57,212 bases of DNA from Litorimonas sp964435725 (GCA_964435725.1 CAYTAJ010000006.1:1-57212); one strand, 5' to 3'. Positions 9,591-19,632 are shown, numbered from the stretch's first letter. Made by a program: numbers and translations. The notes: a model not told the origin generated them from the sequence alone.

Positions 9591-12500
9591 CAGAGGCGTA
9601 TAAAAAAGCTGTCGCCGCCCAATCAGAGGCGGCCAACCCGCAAGACACACGACTTGTGTCTGCCAATGCGGGCTCGGGCAAGACGCGCGTTTTGGTAGAC
9701 CGAGTCTCGCGTATATTGCTGCGAGGTGTTGAGCCTGAAAACATACTCTGCCTAACCTATACCAAGGCCGCCGCCACCGAGATGCAGGACCGCCTATATG
9801 ACAAGCTAGGCGATTGGTCGATTTTAAGTGAAGAGAAACTTCGAGAGGCATTACAAGAGCTTTTGGGAGAGCCATTTGAAAATATCGCTTTGGCCCGCCG
9901 TTTATTCGCTAAAGCGCTGGAAACACCTGAGGGTCTAAAGGTTCAGACCATTCATGCATTTTGTGAACGCGTCCTCGCCCGTTTTCCAATTGAAGCGGGT
10001 ATTATGCCGGGTTTTGAGCCAATTGAAGATGTTGAAGTCGCTAAATTAGTAAAAGATGTGCGCCTGCAAATTTTACAAATGGCAATGGATGCTCCGGATG
10101 GTGAGATCAACCAAGCGCTACAAATCTTGACGTTGAAAATGGCTGATCAAACGCTGGACGCCTTGTTTTTGAAATTTGCTTATCAGGCAGAAGATATTGA
10201 GCGCTGGGCAAAGGCGGGAGGCGTTCAGGTTTTGGCTGATCTGCTTGAAGTTACACCTATGACTTTAATAGAACAAATCAAAAGAAAGGTTTGGCTCGAA
10301 GCTCCTATTGAAAGTCTCAATGCTGCTGCAGATGGAATGATAAACAGCGGAAAACCAAAACAGGTCATAAGTGGGGAGAAGATACATGAAGCTTTACTTG
10401 AATCAGATAACTTACTGGCAGCACAAATTTATCTGTCCGCCGTTACCACCAATGAAGGTGCTGTAAGCAGTCAAATATGTTCGGCAGCGGCTGGACCAGA
10501 TGCGGAAGAAGTCTTCGGAAAATGGGGCAAGAAGGATACTCAAGAAATATTCAGGTTAGAAAAGCTATTAGATGAAATAAAAGCGTTTGACGTTTTTGAA
10601 TTGACCAAAGCTGTTTTCACGCTCGCTGAGCCNNNNNNNNNNNNNNNNNNNNNNNNNNNNNNNNNNNNNNNNNNNNNNNNNNNNNNNNNNNNNNNNNNNN
10701 NNNNNNNNNNNNNNNNNNNNNNNNNNNNNNNNTAAAAGCGTTTGACGTTTTTGAATTGACCAAAGCTGTTTTCACGCTCGCTGAGCCTTTCGCAACGCTC
10801 TATGCGAAAGCCAAGCGGGACCGACGCGGGCTTGATTTTAATGACCAGATAATTCTCGTCAAAAACTTGCTGACTAATAAAGCCGTGTCTGAATGGGTGC
10901 GCTATAAATTAGATGGCGGTATTGAACATATCCTTTTGGACGAAGCGCAAGATACATCACCTGAACAATGGACAATTATCAACAGCCTGTCCGAAGAATT
11001 CATTCAAGACAGTCCGGACCGTGACCCCAATAAACCCCGTACGCTTTTCGCTGTGGGGGATGAGAAACAATCGATCTATAGTTTCCAAGGGGCAAGGCCC
11101 GAACAATTTCTGACAGAAATTCAAAAGCGCCTTGTGGGTGAAGCCAAGCAAGTCCGTATGTCAATGTCTTTCCGCTCATCGCAAACCATTCTGGATGTGG
11201 TGGATGCTTTCCTAAACAAACAAGGCGGTCGCCAGGCGATGTTTGATACCGAAAACTTCGCACCCGGGTCTGATATCGAACCTCATGCGGCCTATTGGGG
11301 TATTCCCGGTCAAGCCGAGCTTTGGCCTTTATCACTTAAACCTGAGAAAGGCGAAGAGAAGGCCCCTTGGGATACGACGCCTGTTGACGCCATTGGTGAG
11401 GGGGATGAGCGCGAGGTTTTAGCGCGCGAAATTGCGGCTAAAATTCGAGATTGGTTGGATAAAGGCGAAGCGATTTACGACCGTGATAATAAAACATGGC
11501 GTCAAATCGATGCGGGAGATATTCTGATTTTGGTGCGTACCCGCGGCGGACGTAATAATTCGCTTTATGATGCCATTATTCGTCATTTAAAACGACAGGC
11601 GATACCTATTGCCGGAGCGGACAGAATTAAACTTGCCGACGCTTTAATTGTCAGAGACCTGTTGGCGTTATCGCGTTTCGTTTTATTGCCGAGCGATGAT
11701 TTATCTCTGGCCGAAGTATTGAAAGGCCCGATATTTGGCCTTGATGATATGGCGTTATTAGAGCTGGCCAAGAATCGCAGACAGGAGACGCTCTGGCAAG
11801 CGGTCCGGCAAAAAGATCGCGCCATTTCAGATCAATTAAAATGCTTTATTTATTTGTCTCAATCCCATGCACCTTATGAATTTTACAGTGCGGTCTTGGA
11901 TTCTCTGGATGAAAAAGGCGAGAGTGTTCGGCGTAAGTTTTATAAACGCTTGGGGCTTGAGTCTGATGAAGCTCTAGATGTGTTTTTAAACCGCGCCATG
12001 GATCACCAACAAAAAGGTGTACCCAGCCTGCAACATTTTATTCGGGGTTTTGGGGATGATGGCGCCGAGGTCAAACGCGACATGGATGCCGCCAAAGGCC
12101 AAGTCCGCGTGATGACGGTGCATGGTGCAAAAGGACTGGAAGCGCCTGTTGTTATTTTACCGGATACGACCCAAGTCCCGACTTTTAAAGATACGTTGAT
12201 TAAGATTGATGATGGATATTTCTTAAAGCCTTCGAGCGGTAATACGCCTGCAGCTTTGCAGCCCTTCATTGACGCAGGGAAAGCCCGTCAGGATCAAGAG
12301 CAACTTCGTTTGCTCTATGTCGCTTTGACTCGTTCGGAAAGCCGTTTGGTGATTTGCGGACATCAAGTCGGGAGCGAAAAAAATCCTGTCAAAGAAAACT
12401 CTTGGTATGATTGGATGTCACGTACATTCGAAGGATTACCGACGAAAACAATTGAGACACCTTTCGGGGATGGTCTGTGTTTTGGTGATATGTCGGAGGA

Positions 12501-13221
12501 GGTCGGTGAGAGCCTAAAGCAATCTTCAAAAACAAAAATCGTTTTACCGGAATGGATCCACAAAGCGGCATCAGAAGAGGTGGAGGCTCGCAGAAGATTA
12601 AGCCCATCACATCTTTTGGCGGGTGCCGATAGTCAGACGTTTGCACCAATCACAGTAGCTGGCCTTACACCCCTACAGCGTGGCACCCTTATCCATAAAT
12701 TGTTAGAGATTTTGCCTGATGTGGCACCCGCGCAACGCATAGAAAAGGGACGGGCTGTCATTCAGTCCTTTGTGGAATGCACGCCAGAAGAGCAAGAGGG
12801 TGTTCTCTCAGAAGTGCGCTCAGTTCTGCAAAACTCTGACTTTGATTTCCTTTGGCAAGAGGGAAGTCAAGCGGAAGTCAATTTGGCGGGCTCTATCAAA
12901 ACACTGTCTGACGATGTGGATTTCAGTGCGCAAATTGACAGGCTATCTGTGCAATCAGACCGCGTAGTGATCGTGGATTTTAAATCGAATAAAGAAGTTC
13001 CGATTTCGGAAGACAATATAGACGACCTTTACTGGGGACAGATGGCGGCTTACCGCGCTTTAGCGCAACAAGCTTATCCAGACAAAGTGATTGATTGTGC
13101 GCTCCTTTGGACATCAGAGCCGTCTCTCATGTGGTTGTCTTCACAGAAACTTGACCATGCCTTGACGATGATAGCCTCTCTTCCTACCTTCAACACAGAC
13201 ACAGATTCTCGTTATTTATAG
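9587..13221 (+). CDS. addA: Helicase-nuclease AddA (interrupted only by a spurious assembly gap)
   Basis: UvrD-family helicase with a C-terminal nuclease. Helicase motifs in order are SANAGSGKTRVLVDRV (Walker A, residues about 25-40), LLDEAQDTSPEQW (motif II), FAVGDEKQSIYSFQGA, VMTVHGAKGLEAPV and LLYVALTRSESRL. The nuclease motif IVDFKSNKEVP is near the end. The 100-N run at 10633-10732 is flanked by the same 55 bases on both sides. Joining 10632 directly to 10788 gives one frame of 1159 residues, so the gene is intact. It starts in the addB stop and ends 9 bases before trxA. Confidence 0.95.
10633..10732. other. Assembly gap (100 N), flanks overlap by 55 bases
   Basis: The bases at 10578-10632 are identical to those at 10733-10787. 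The N run therefore separates two contig ends that overlap, and no sequence is missing. A 55-base overlap is what a k=55 de Bruijn assembler leaves. Confidence 0.95.
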
Positions 13222-13230
13222 GAGCCACAC

Positions 13231-13551
13231 ATGGCCACAGTAAAAGTATCAGATGCCAGTTTCAAAGCGGATGTCATCGAGTCCGATCAGCCGGTCCTCG
13301 TCGATTTTTGGGCCGAATGGTGTGGTCCGTGTAAACAAATTGGTCCGGCGCTCGAGCAAATTTCCGAAGATATGGAAGGTCGGATTAAAATCGCCAAAGT
13401 TAATATTGATGATGATCCGGAAACACCGGCAAAATTCCATGTGCGCGGTATTCCGACGCTCATGATTTTTAAAGGTGGCCAAGTGGTTGCGACTAAAGTC
13501 GGCGCGATGACAAAAACAAAATTGGAAGAGTGGGTCGCAGAACACGCTTAA
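13231..13551 (+). CDS. trxA: Thioredoxin
   Basis: 106 residues. The active site WCGPCK sits in FWAEWCGPCKQIGP, and the cis-proline segment RGIPTLMIFKGG follows. It is a cytoplasmic disulfide reductase of normal length. A GGAG ribosome-binding site lies about 6 bases before ATG, 9 bases after addA, so it is likely the last gene of the tsaE-addA run, with a strong terminator after it. Confidence 0.97.
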   Translation: MATVKVSDASFKADVIESDQPVLVDFWAEWCGPCKQIGPALEQISEDMEGRIKIAKVNIDDDPETPAKFHVRGIPTLMIFKGGQVVATKVGAMTKTKLEEWVAEHA

Positions 13552-13567
13552 GTGTTTACGATATTCT

Positions 13568-14515
13568 TTACTTAAGAGCCTTCGGCTTTGCCGGAGGCTT
13601 TTCTTTGCGTAATCTTTCCCGTTCAATTTGCCTTGCTTCTTTGATGGCTTTTTTGGCTTCAGCCTGACGTTTTCTTCTGTCTTTGATAATCGCAGATAAT
13701 TGTTTTCTGGCTTCGGAACAGGTCTCACTATCATCGCGTTCTGCGAGCACATTTCGTCTTTTATCCGTGCATAGAGTGTCAACTTTCTCACGAGCCGCCA
13801 GTAAAGTTTTAAAGCCCTCAACATTCGGATCTATTTTGGTAAGTGCGCCTTTGGGGGGTAGGCCGATTACGACAGGATTCGGGTATAAATTTAAATTCGC
13901 TCCTGTTGCCATGTCCGTTAGGATCATTGCACCCGTAACAGCGAGAGCTGGCGGAATGGCACTTGAAACAACAGAACCTGTTGTGGTGGGTGTCGCTGTG
14001 AATAATGAACTTGAAGCCGATAAGGCTGTTTCAAGCGGGACTAATCCTATTGTTCCTATGTTGACTGTTGCTGCAGTTGTAGCGCTTAGGGTTGCCGCAG
14101 CAAGTTGAGACGTCGCCGTGGCTAATCCAGCTGCAACGGGCGCTGTTACTGCCACCGTTCCAGCCGTCGTAGCAACATTATTGACCGCACTTGCTGAATA
14201 GGAAGCTGAAGACCCACTATTTGTGATAAATAACTCGACTGGTTCATATCCATCATGTTCAAGTGTCACAATAAATTCTGAGCGTCTGGGTAAAGCAATA
14301 GCACAGGGCGTTGGGTCGCAAGATTTATAGCTGGGTTCTAAATCTGAGTTTTTCTTCCTAGCCCTTTTACTCTCATGCGTTTCAATCGACGTTATCGCTT
14401 TGGCACCTTGCGGTACCGTATCAATCCGAAAATAATCTGTGGCACCACGGTTTACTGTTGAGCAACCCGTTAAGAAAACGCCTAATATTGCTAATAGTAA
14501 GATGTAACGTAACAT
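13568..14515 (-). CDS. Lipoprotein with PEGA-like domain, paralogue of the upstream gene
   Basis: 315 residues. Signal peptide with lipobox LTGC (Cys18). The middle has CDPTPCAIALPRRSEFIVTL, then HDGYEPVELF, resembling PEGA surface domains. A long Ala/Thr/Val-rich low-complexity stretch follows (about residues 105-200), then a TGANLNLYPNPVVIGL segment. The basic, Lys/Arg-rich helical tail (about 270-315) may be periplasmic. Its start overlaps the stop of the upstream paralogue by one base (TAATG), so the two are probably co-translated. No known function. Confidence 0.8.
   Translation of the reverse strand: MLRYILLLAILGVFLTGCSTVNRGATDYFRIDTVPQGAKAITSIETHESKRARKKNSDLEPSYKSCDPTPCAIALPRRSEFIVTLEHDGYEPVELFITNSGSSASYSASAVNNVATTAGTVAVTAPVAAGLATATSQLAAATLSATTAATVNIGTIGLVPLETALSASSSLFTATPTTTGSVVSSAIPPALAVTGAMILTDMATGANLNLYPNPVVIGLPPKGALTKIDPNVEGFKTLLAAREKVDTLCTDKRRNVLAERDDSETCSEARKQLSAIIKDRRKRQAEAKKAIKEARQIERERLRKEKPPAKPKALK
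13577..13606 (+). terminator. Intrinsic terminator of trxA
   Basis: A 10-bp stem AGCCTTCGGC / GCCGGAGGCT (one G-T pair) with a TTT loop is followed by TTTTCTTT. It lies 25 bases after the trxA stop and wholly inside the 3' coding end of the convergent lipoprotein gene, which stops at 13568. Confidence 0.85.
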
Positions 14516-15066
14516 TATTTAGCCTCACTCTCTTCAGTGTTCTCTTTTGAACTCTTGGCTAAATATGCCGTTACAGGATTTGGTGATAAGGATCTTCCGG
14601 CACCGGTCGCGGCATCTAAAAGAATACCGCCCCCCAAACTGAATAGGCCACCTGTAATGATGGCTCCGCCAATTGGGATTCTCTTTAAAAGGTCAGGTGA
14701 ACCCGCTTTAACATGACTTCCTGTTTCTAACCCTGCAACGATTGCGCCTGTTGGAACCGATGTGGCGCTCGTGGCATTACTCGATATGATTTTGAATTTG
14801 ATAGGGTCGTAACCGTCCTTACTGACAGTTACGACGGGAGCGGCACGCCTAGAAATATTCAGACCACAAGGCGTAGGCGCGCATCCTATAAAGCCATTAA
14901 TAGAATTTTTTGCATTATTGCTCGGTATATCTGAGACAGCTATCGCGCCTGGTGGTTCGGAGCTGATTTGAATCATTTCGTGTGTGCCGCGAGTCGCAGT
15001 GGCACAGGCAGAAAGTGTGAAAAAAAGAAATAAATATGGTACGCGTCTTAAAAGGCTTCTCTTCAT
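14515..15066 (-). CDS. Lipoprotein with PEGA-like domain
   Basis: 183 residues from ATG 15066, preceded by GAGGAG at good spacing; an ATG at 15096 lacks this. Lipobox LSAC after a strong hydrophobic stretch. It shares with the next gene the segments CAPTPCGLNISRR, KDGYDPIKF and TGAGRSLSPNPVTAYL, so the two arose by tandem duplication. It also carries a glycine-rich hydrophobic segment (GGAIITGGLFSLGGGILLDA). Probably outer-membrane anchored. Function unknown. Confidence 0.8.
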   Translation of the reverse strand: MKRSLLRRVPYLFLFFTLSACATATRGTHEMIQISSEPPGAIAVSDIPSNNAKNSINGFIGCAPTPCGLNISRRAAPVVTVSKDGYDPIKFKIISSNATSATSVPTGAIVAGLETGSHVKAGSPDLLKRIPIGGAIITGGLFSLGGGILLDAATGAGRSLSPNPVTAYLAKSSKENTEESEAK

Positions 15067-15143
15067 ATAAGTCTCCTCAAAGTAAGGCTTATGCAAATAA
15101 GAGAAGACTACAATTCAGCTTTTGTGACTAATTATTACATTAA

Positions 15144-16454
15144 TCAGCTTTTTAAAACCTCACCGGCGAGATAGAGCGATCCGCAGATAAGGATGCGGGG
15201 GGGGATGATGGGTTGGTCCGTTGTTTCTCGCGATAAGGCTTCGCCGAGATTTATGGCTTTTTGCACCGCATTCGTGATATTGCCTGAGACAAAGCCAAGC
15301 ATGTTCCGAGTCATGGCGAGTTCTTTGAGTGTTTCTGGTGCCAGAGATTCATGATCTGGAATACTAACACCAATCACGGCACTGGCGAGGCCTTCAAACG
15401 CATCCAAAAAGCCACCGATGTCTTTATTGGCCAAGATACCCGTTATGAGGATAAGCGGTCGTTCCGTGACTTGCTCAAGTTCTGCCATAGCTTGTGCAAC
15501 GGCGCGCGCAGCATGCGGGTTATGCCCGCCATCAAGCCATAATTCTGCGTCGGCCTCGCGTGCCATATCGGCATAAACACCCTTCGTCAGATTTTGTAGT
15601 CGCGCAGGCCAAACCGCCCTTTGTAAGCCGGCCGCAATCGCCTCATTTGACCAACCCATATGCTTAGAAACCGCCACGGCTAATCCTGCGTTGAGGATTT
15701 GGTGCTGACCTCTCAGGGCAGGCAAAGGCAGATCTAACATTTCATCACCTTGTTCAAAGACCATGCGGCCATGCTGGCGATAGGCCCGAAAATCTTGCCC
15801 CCAAAACCGGGCTTCGGCACGGGTCTTTTGTGCTTCTGCATCCAAGACGGCATTTACAAGGTCTTGGTTATAGCCACAGAAGACGGGTGTGTTGGCTTTC
15901 ATAATGCCGGCTTTTTCCCGGGCTATACCGGCAAGCTCACGCCCTAAAAATTCAGCATGATCAATATCAATGGCTGCTATGGCACAGCAGGCGGGCGTGA
16001 TGACATTTGTGGCATCATAGCGCCCACCTAAGCCCACTTCAATAAGGGCAATATCTGCCGGATTTTCGGAAAAGGCCAGATAAGCCGCTGCTGTTGTGGC
16101 TTCAAAAAAGGAGAGGGGCGCGCCGCCATTAGCATCTCGCACGCGTTTTAAGACATCCACCAGCATTTGATCGGATATCTCTTCGCCCGAGATAACGATG
16201 CGTTCTCTGAAATGCACGAGATGTGGTGAGGTATAAACATGCGCTCTCAGCCCTTGCGCTTCGGCTATGGCCCGAAGATTGGCAATTGTTGAGCCTTTGC
16301 CATTCGTGCCCGCTACATGAATGATGGGCGGCATATGTCTTTCAGGGTTGCCCAGCTTATCCAAAACGGACTGAATACGCCCTAAACCCAAATCAATTTT
16401 TTTTGGGTGTAAGGCGCGTAAGGTTGCGAGCGCTTGCTCAACCGTTTCGGACAT
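15144..16454 (-). CDS. folC: Bifunctional folylpolyglutamate/dihydrofolate synthase
   Basis: 436 residues from ATG 16454, one base after the accD stop (TGATATG). A longer frame from 16499 would overlap accD and is less likely. Mur-ligase-type P-loop HVAGTNGKGST lies at about residues 47-56, with LIEVGLGGRYDATNVI and LWLDGGHNPHAA further on. It adds glutamate to folates and forms dihydrofolate. The accD-folC order is common in alphaproteobacteria. Confidence 0.93.
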   Translation of the reverse strand: MSETVEQALATLRALHPKKIDLGLGRIQSVLDKLGNPERHMPPIIHVAGTNGKGSTIANLRAIAEAQGLRAHVYTSPHLVHFRERIVISGEEISDQMLVDVLKRVRDANGGAPLSFFEATTAAAYLAFSENPADIALIEVGLGGRYDATNVITPACCAIAAIDIDHAEFLGRELAGIAREKAGIMKANTPVFCGYNQDLVNAVLDAEAQKTRAEARFWGQDFRAYRQHGRMVFEQGDEMLDLPLPALRGQHQILNAGLAVAVSKHMGWSNEAIAAGLQRAVWPARLQNLTKGVYADMAREADAELWLDGGHNPHAARAVAQAMAELEQVTERPLILITGILANKDIGGFLDAFEGLASAVIGVSIPDHESLAPETLKELAMTRNMLGFVSGNITNAVQKAINLGEALSRETTDQPIIPPRILICGSLYLAGEVLKS

Positions 16455-16455
16455 A

Positions 16456-17343
16456 TCAAACTGTTTCAGATTGCTGTTCAGGTGCGGTACGAATGGCATC
16501 CGTTTTCATCAAAACGGCAAGGATTTGGCTCAGAGTTTTTCTCATCTCTTTGCGATGAACCACACGGTCAATCATCCCTTTTTCTTCGAGGTATTCTGCG
16601 CGTTGGAAGCCTTCAGGCAGTTTCTCACGAATTGTATCTTCAATAACGCGTGGGCCTGCAAAGCAAATTAACGCGCCGGGTTCCGCCAGATGAATATCTC
16701 CGAGCATGGCGTAACTGGCTGTCACGCCGCCTGTTGTGGGGTCACAAAGGACGACGACATAAGGCAGGTTGTTTTCACGTAATTGCTGCACTGCAATTGT
16801 CGTGCGGGGCATTTGCATCAAGGAAAGTGCACCTTCTTGCATCCGTGCGCCCCCGGCCGCGGTGAAGGCTATGAGCGGAAGTTTGTTTTCAACGGCATAT
16901 TCGGCGGCTTTGATAAATCCTTCGCCCGCAGCCATGCCGAGTGAGCCACCCATAAAAGCGAAATTCTGAACCAGAACAACCGTGCGAATACCGTTGATAG
17001 TCCCGACGCCGATGCTCATAGCGTCATTATCGCCAGTTTTAGCGCGCGCTTTTTTCAGACGGTCTGTATATTTTTGATCATCTTTGAATTTCAACGGATC
17101 TTTGGCGACGTCTGGCACGGCCACAGTTTCATATTTTCCGTCGTCAAACGTGTATTCCATCCGCAATTTTGGCCCAATCCGCATGTGATGTCCTGCGGGG
17201 GTGACATGCAATAAACCCGGCATGTCGGCAGAGAAAACCATCTCGCCGGATTTCGGGCATTTGATCCAGAGATTGTCGGGTGTGTCCTTCTTAGAGAAGA
17301 TTGATTTCACACCGGGTGGAGTTAATTTTGTAAGCCAGTTCAT
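16456..17343 (-). CDS. accD: Acetyl-CoA carboxylase carboxyltransferase subunit beta
   Basis: 295 residues. It carries out carboxyl transfer to acetyl-CoA together with AccA. The crotonase-fold core is clear (FMGGSLGMAAGEGF, TAAGGARMQEG, DPTTGGVTASYAMLGD). The N-terminal zinc ribbon is degenerate: Cys29 remains, but Ser32 and Thr48 replace ligand cysteines, and the fourth cysteine is lost in VTPAGHH. It probably shares an mRNA with folC. Confidence 0.95.
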   Translation of the reverse strand: MNWLTKLTPPGVKSIFSKKDTPDNLWIKCPKSGEMVFSADMPGLLHVTPAGHHMRIGPKLRMEYTFDDGKYETVAVPDVAKDPLKFKDDQKYTDRLKKARAKTGDNDAMSIGVGTINGIRTVVLVQNFAFMGGSLGMAAGEGFIKAAEYAVENKLPLIAFTAAGGARMQEGALSLMQMPRTTIAVQQLRENNLPYVVVLCDPTTGGVTASYAMLGDIHLAEPGALICFAGPRVIEDTIREKLPEGFQRAEYLEEKGMIDRVVHRKEMRKTLSQILAVLMKTDAIRTAPEQQSETV

Positions 17344-17417
17344 GGGCGACCTAATGCCCTGATTTCACAATGGGCGCAAGCTAGAGACTGTTGTTTACTA
17401 GGGTTGCCAGGTCATGA

Positions 17418-17445
17418 AATAACGGGCTTCATCAAGCCCGTTATT
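17418..17445 (-). terminator. Hairpin after the chemoreceptor gene
   Basis: A perfect 12-bp inverted repeat AATAACGGGCTT / AAGCCCGTTATT with a 4-base loop lies 15 bases past the chemoreceptor stop. On the minus strand the 3' arm ends in TTATTTCATG, so there is no long T tract. It may be a weak terminator or an mRNA-end stabiliser. Confidence 0.55.
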
Positions 17446-17459
17446 GGTAATAATTTAAA

Positions 17460-19160
17460 TTATGCTGCGAGGGCGTTGGCAGCCGTCTCTTCGGTCTTAA
17501 ATTGGGCGAGGAGCTTAACCAATTCCTCTGTTTCTGAATCAATGCGATGCGTTGCGGCGGTTGACTCTTCGACCATCGCTGTATTGCGCTGTGTTATTGT
17601 ACCAATGTTGTTCACGGCGCCGCTTATTTCTGTCAATGATCGGCTCTGTTCTTCAGAAGACGAAGAAATTTTCACAAATATATTTCCGAACTCAGAGAGT
17701 TGTTCCACGAGAATGGAGAGGGACTCATTCGTTTGTGAAACCAATTCAGAGCCGGTTTTGACGTTGTTCTGACTTTCAGAAATGAAATCCTTGATTTCGC
17801 TCGCAGCATCTGTCGCGCGTTGAGCGAGGGCGCGTACTTCTTGTGCCACAACGGCAAAACCACGGCCGGCTTCACCGGCTCTTGCGGCTTCAACACCTGC
17901 GTTAAGCGCAAGAAGATTTGTTTGGAATGCAATTTCATCAATTACATCTGTGATTTTCGAGATTTGGTCCGATGACGTTTTAATCTTCATCATCGCATCA
18001 CTAGCCCGTCCCATAGCGGCATTTAAGGATGACATACCCGTTTCTGTCTCATGGACTTTATTGCTTGCACTTTGAACGGCACTGTCGGTCTCACTAACGG
18101 TACCGCTGATACGTTCGAGATTCACAGAGGTTTCTTCTAACTCATTGGCTTGATGTTCTGTCCGGTTAGATAAGTCAGAAGATGATTTAACGAGTTCATT
18201 AATATTAGAACGGATGTTTGATGATTTATCTTCTATAGAACTCACAAGTTCGTTTAACATGGCCGTAGCTTTGTTGAAATTACCGCGTAACATCTCATAG
18301 TCGCTTTCAAACCTGTCTTCGATTTTCGCTGTGAGATCTCCATTCGCCAGGGCTTCAAGCCCAAGGGATAGTCGATTAACAACGAAGTTTTGGGCGGCCG
18401 TTTTCTTCTCAACTTCTTGCAGAGCGGCCTCAGCTTTCTGTTCGGCTAGTTGCGCTTTTTGAGCTTCTTCGCGCGCTGTATTGAGGGCGTGAGTTGCCTC
18501 AGATTGCGCGAGTTTTGCCCGCTCGGTCTCTTTTTGCGCTTTGTCCGCTGATGTGACAGCCTCTGTTTCCGCAAGAGCTGCTGCGTCCAGGGCCTCTGTT
18601 GCTTTTCGGGCTTCTTCTCTGGCTATTTCACTCGCATTATCGGCTTGATGCAGCGTTTGTTGTAGTTTCATGGAAAGTGTTACGAGAATTGCCGTTTCTA
18701 AAACAACAATGACGGCATGGAGGACGACACGTCCAAAATCTGCACCGCCAGGGAATACCCAAAGGGGAACGGTAAAGTTCAAAACCAAATGATGAACTGC
18801 CGTGACGGCGGCCGCCACAAGAATACTGCGCCAGTCAAATAAGGCCGTCACAATCGCTAAAACGGCAAAGAAATACATATGCATATCAATTTGCCAGGGA
18901 TGACTGTTAAACAGCATCACTAAAGTAGACGCCTGAAGGACATAGCCTGTCGCGATAAGGTGACGTGTCGTGGCACGACCTTTCATAAAGGCGAGACTTA
19001 AGAGACCAACACCGGCTATGACGGCCGAAATAATTGCAGCGGTGACCATATTGGTCAGTCCCAATGTAATGCCCAAACCCGCTATAAGGGGCACATGTAA
19101 GAATTGCCCGTAAACTAGTGGTTTTAACGTTGTTTGACGTAGTTTTTTAAGAGACTGCAT
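17460..19160 (-). CDS. Methyl-accepting chemotaxis protein with multi-pass membrane sensor
   Basis: 566 residues. Residues 1-175 form about six membrane helices with short loops, including HPWQIDMHMYFFAVLA and AAVTAVHHLVLNF; there is no large periplasmic ligand domain. An Ala/Glu-rich coiled coil (about 180-255), a HAMP-like region, and a signalling domain follow. The hairpin tip reads FQTNLLALNAGVEAARAGEA. No CheR-binding pentapeptide is seen at the C terminus (NALAA). A 120-residue gene lies 11 bases upstream. The membrane histidines suggest a sensed metal or redox state; that is inference only. Confidence 0.93.
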   Translation of the reverse strand: MQSLKKLRQTTLKPLVYGQFLHVPLIAGLGITLGLTNMVTAAIISAVIAGVGLLSLAFMKGRATTRHLIATGYVLQASTLVMLFNSHPWQIDMHMYFFAVLAIVTALFDWRSILVAAAVTAVHHLVLNFTVPLWVFPGGADFGRVVLHAVIVVLETAILVTLSMKLQQTLHQADNASEIAREEARKATEALDAAALAETEAVTSADKAQKETERAKLAQSEATHALNTAREEAQKAQLAEQKAEAALQEVEKKTAAQNFVVNRLSLGLEALANGDLTAKIEDRFESDYEMLRGNFNKATAMLNELVSSIEDKSSNIRSNINELVKSSSDLSNRTEHQANELEETSVNLERISGTVSETDSAVQSASNKVHETETGMSSLNAAMGRASDAMMKIKTSSDQISKITDVIDEIAFQTNLLALNAGVEAARAGEAGRGFAVVAQEVRALAQRATDAASEIKDFISESQNNVKTGSELVSQTNESLSILVEQLSEFGNIFVKISSSSEEQSRSLTEISGAVNNIGTITQRNTAMVEESTAATHRIDSETEELVKLLAQFKTEETAANALAA

Positions 19161-19171
19161 GGGATATCCAG

Positions 19172-19534
19172 TTAAGTAATGTCAGAGTAGGCAAGGGCTG
19201 CCGGAAAGGTGTCTGAGTTTGTGGAGCAACCTGCCGCGCCGAAATAATTCAGCACAAGCCAAGCCCCTTGTGATTTGAGGCGTTTCGGTAGGTGAATCAT
19301 GTCACTTCTGATGACATAGCTGTTTTCAGTCGGGCCTTTGGTCATCAAAAAGTCAGTTGTGCTGTTAATACTCATGATAACGTCATAATCACTCATACGA
19401 GTATCGAAAAGCGCAATCACGGTTCCGCTTTGTGGTGGCTTTAATTGTGCCATGCCAACAGCAATGATCCCTGTTAGAGTAAGCGCAATGCAGGGGATAT
19501 AGGATTGATAAAATTGCCGTAAAAATAAATGCAC
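19172..19534 (-). CDS. Small single-pass membrane protein upstream of chemoreceptor
   Basis: 120 residues, not recognised. One N-terminal hydrophobic helix (YIPCIALTLTGIIAVGMAQL) precedes a soluble region of about 85 residues, probably periplasmic, with a Cys in NYFGAAGCSTNSDTF. It ends 11 bases before the chemoreceptor start on the same strand, so the two are likely co-transcribed and may work together. Confidence 0.65.
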   Translation of the reverse strand: MHLFLRQFYQSYIPCIALTLTGIIAVGMAQLKPPQSGTVIALFDTRMSDYDVIMSINSTTDFLMTKGPTENSYVIRSDMIHLPKRLKSQGAWLVLNYFGAAGCSTNSDTFPAALAYSDIT

Positions 19535-19632
19535 ACCAAATAGGTGTTCTATAATGGTTAATATGGTCTTTATGGCAAGGAATTTAGACCGATGAACTCA
19601 ACGTCTATTCGAGTCAATCGTACTCTCTCGAT

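Noticed and set aside
13249..13824. A 191-codon minus-strand frame across trxA
   Set aside because: It is antisense to a certain thioredoxin and overlaps the lipoprotein gene in another frame; no domain seen.
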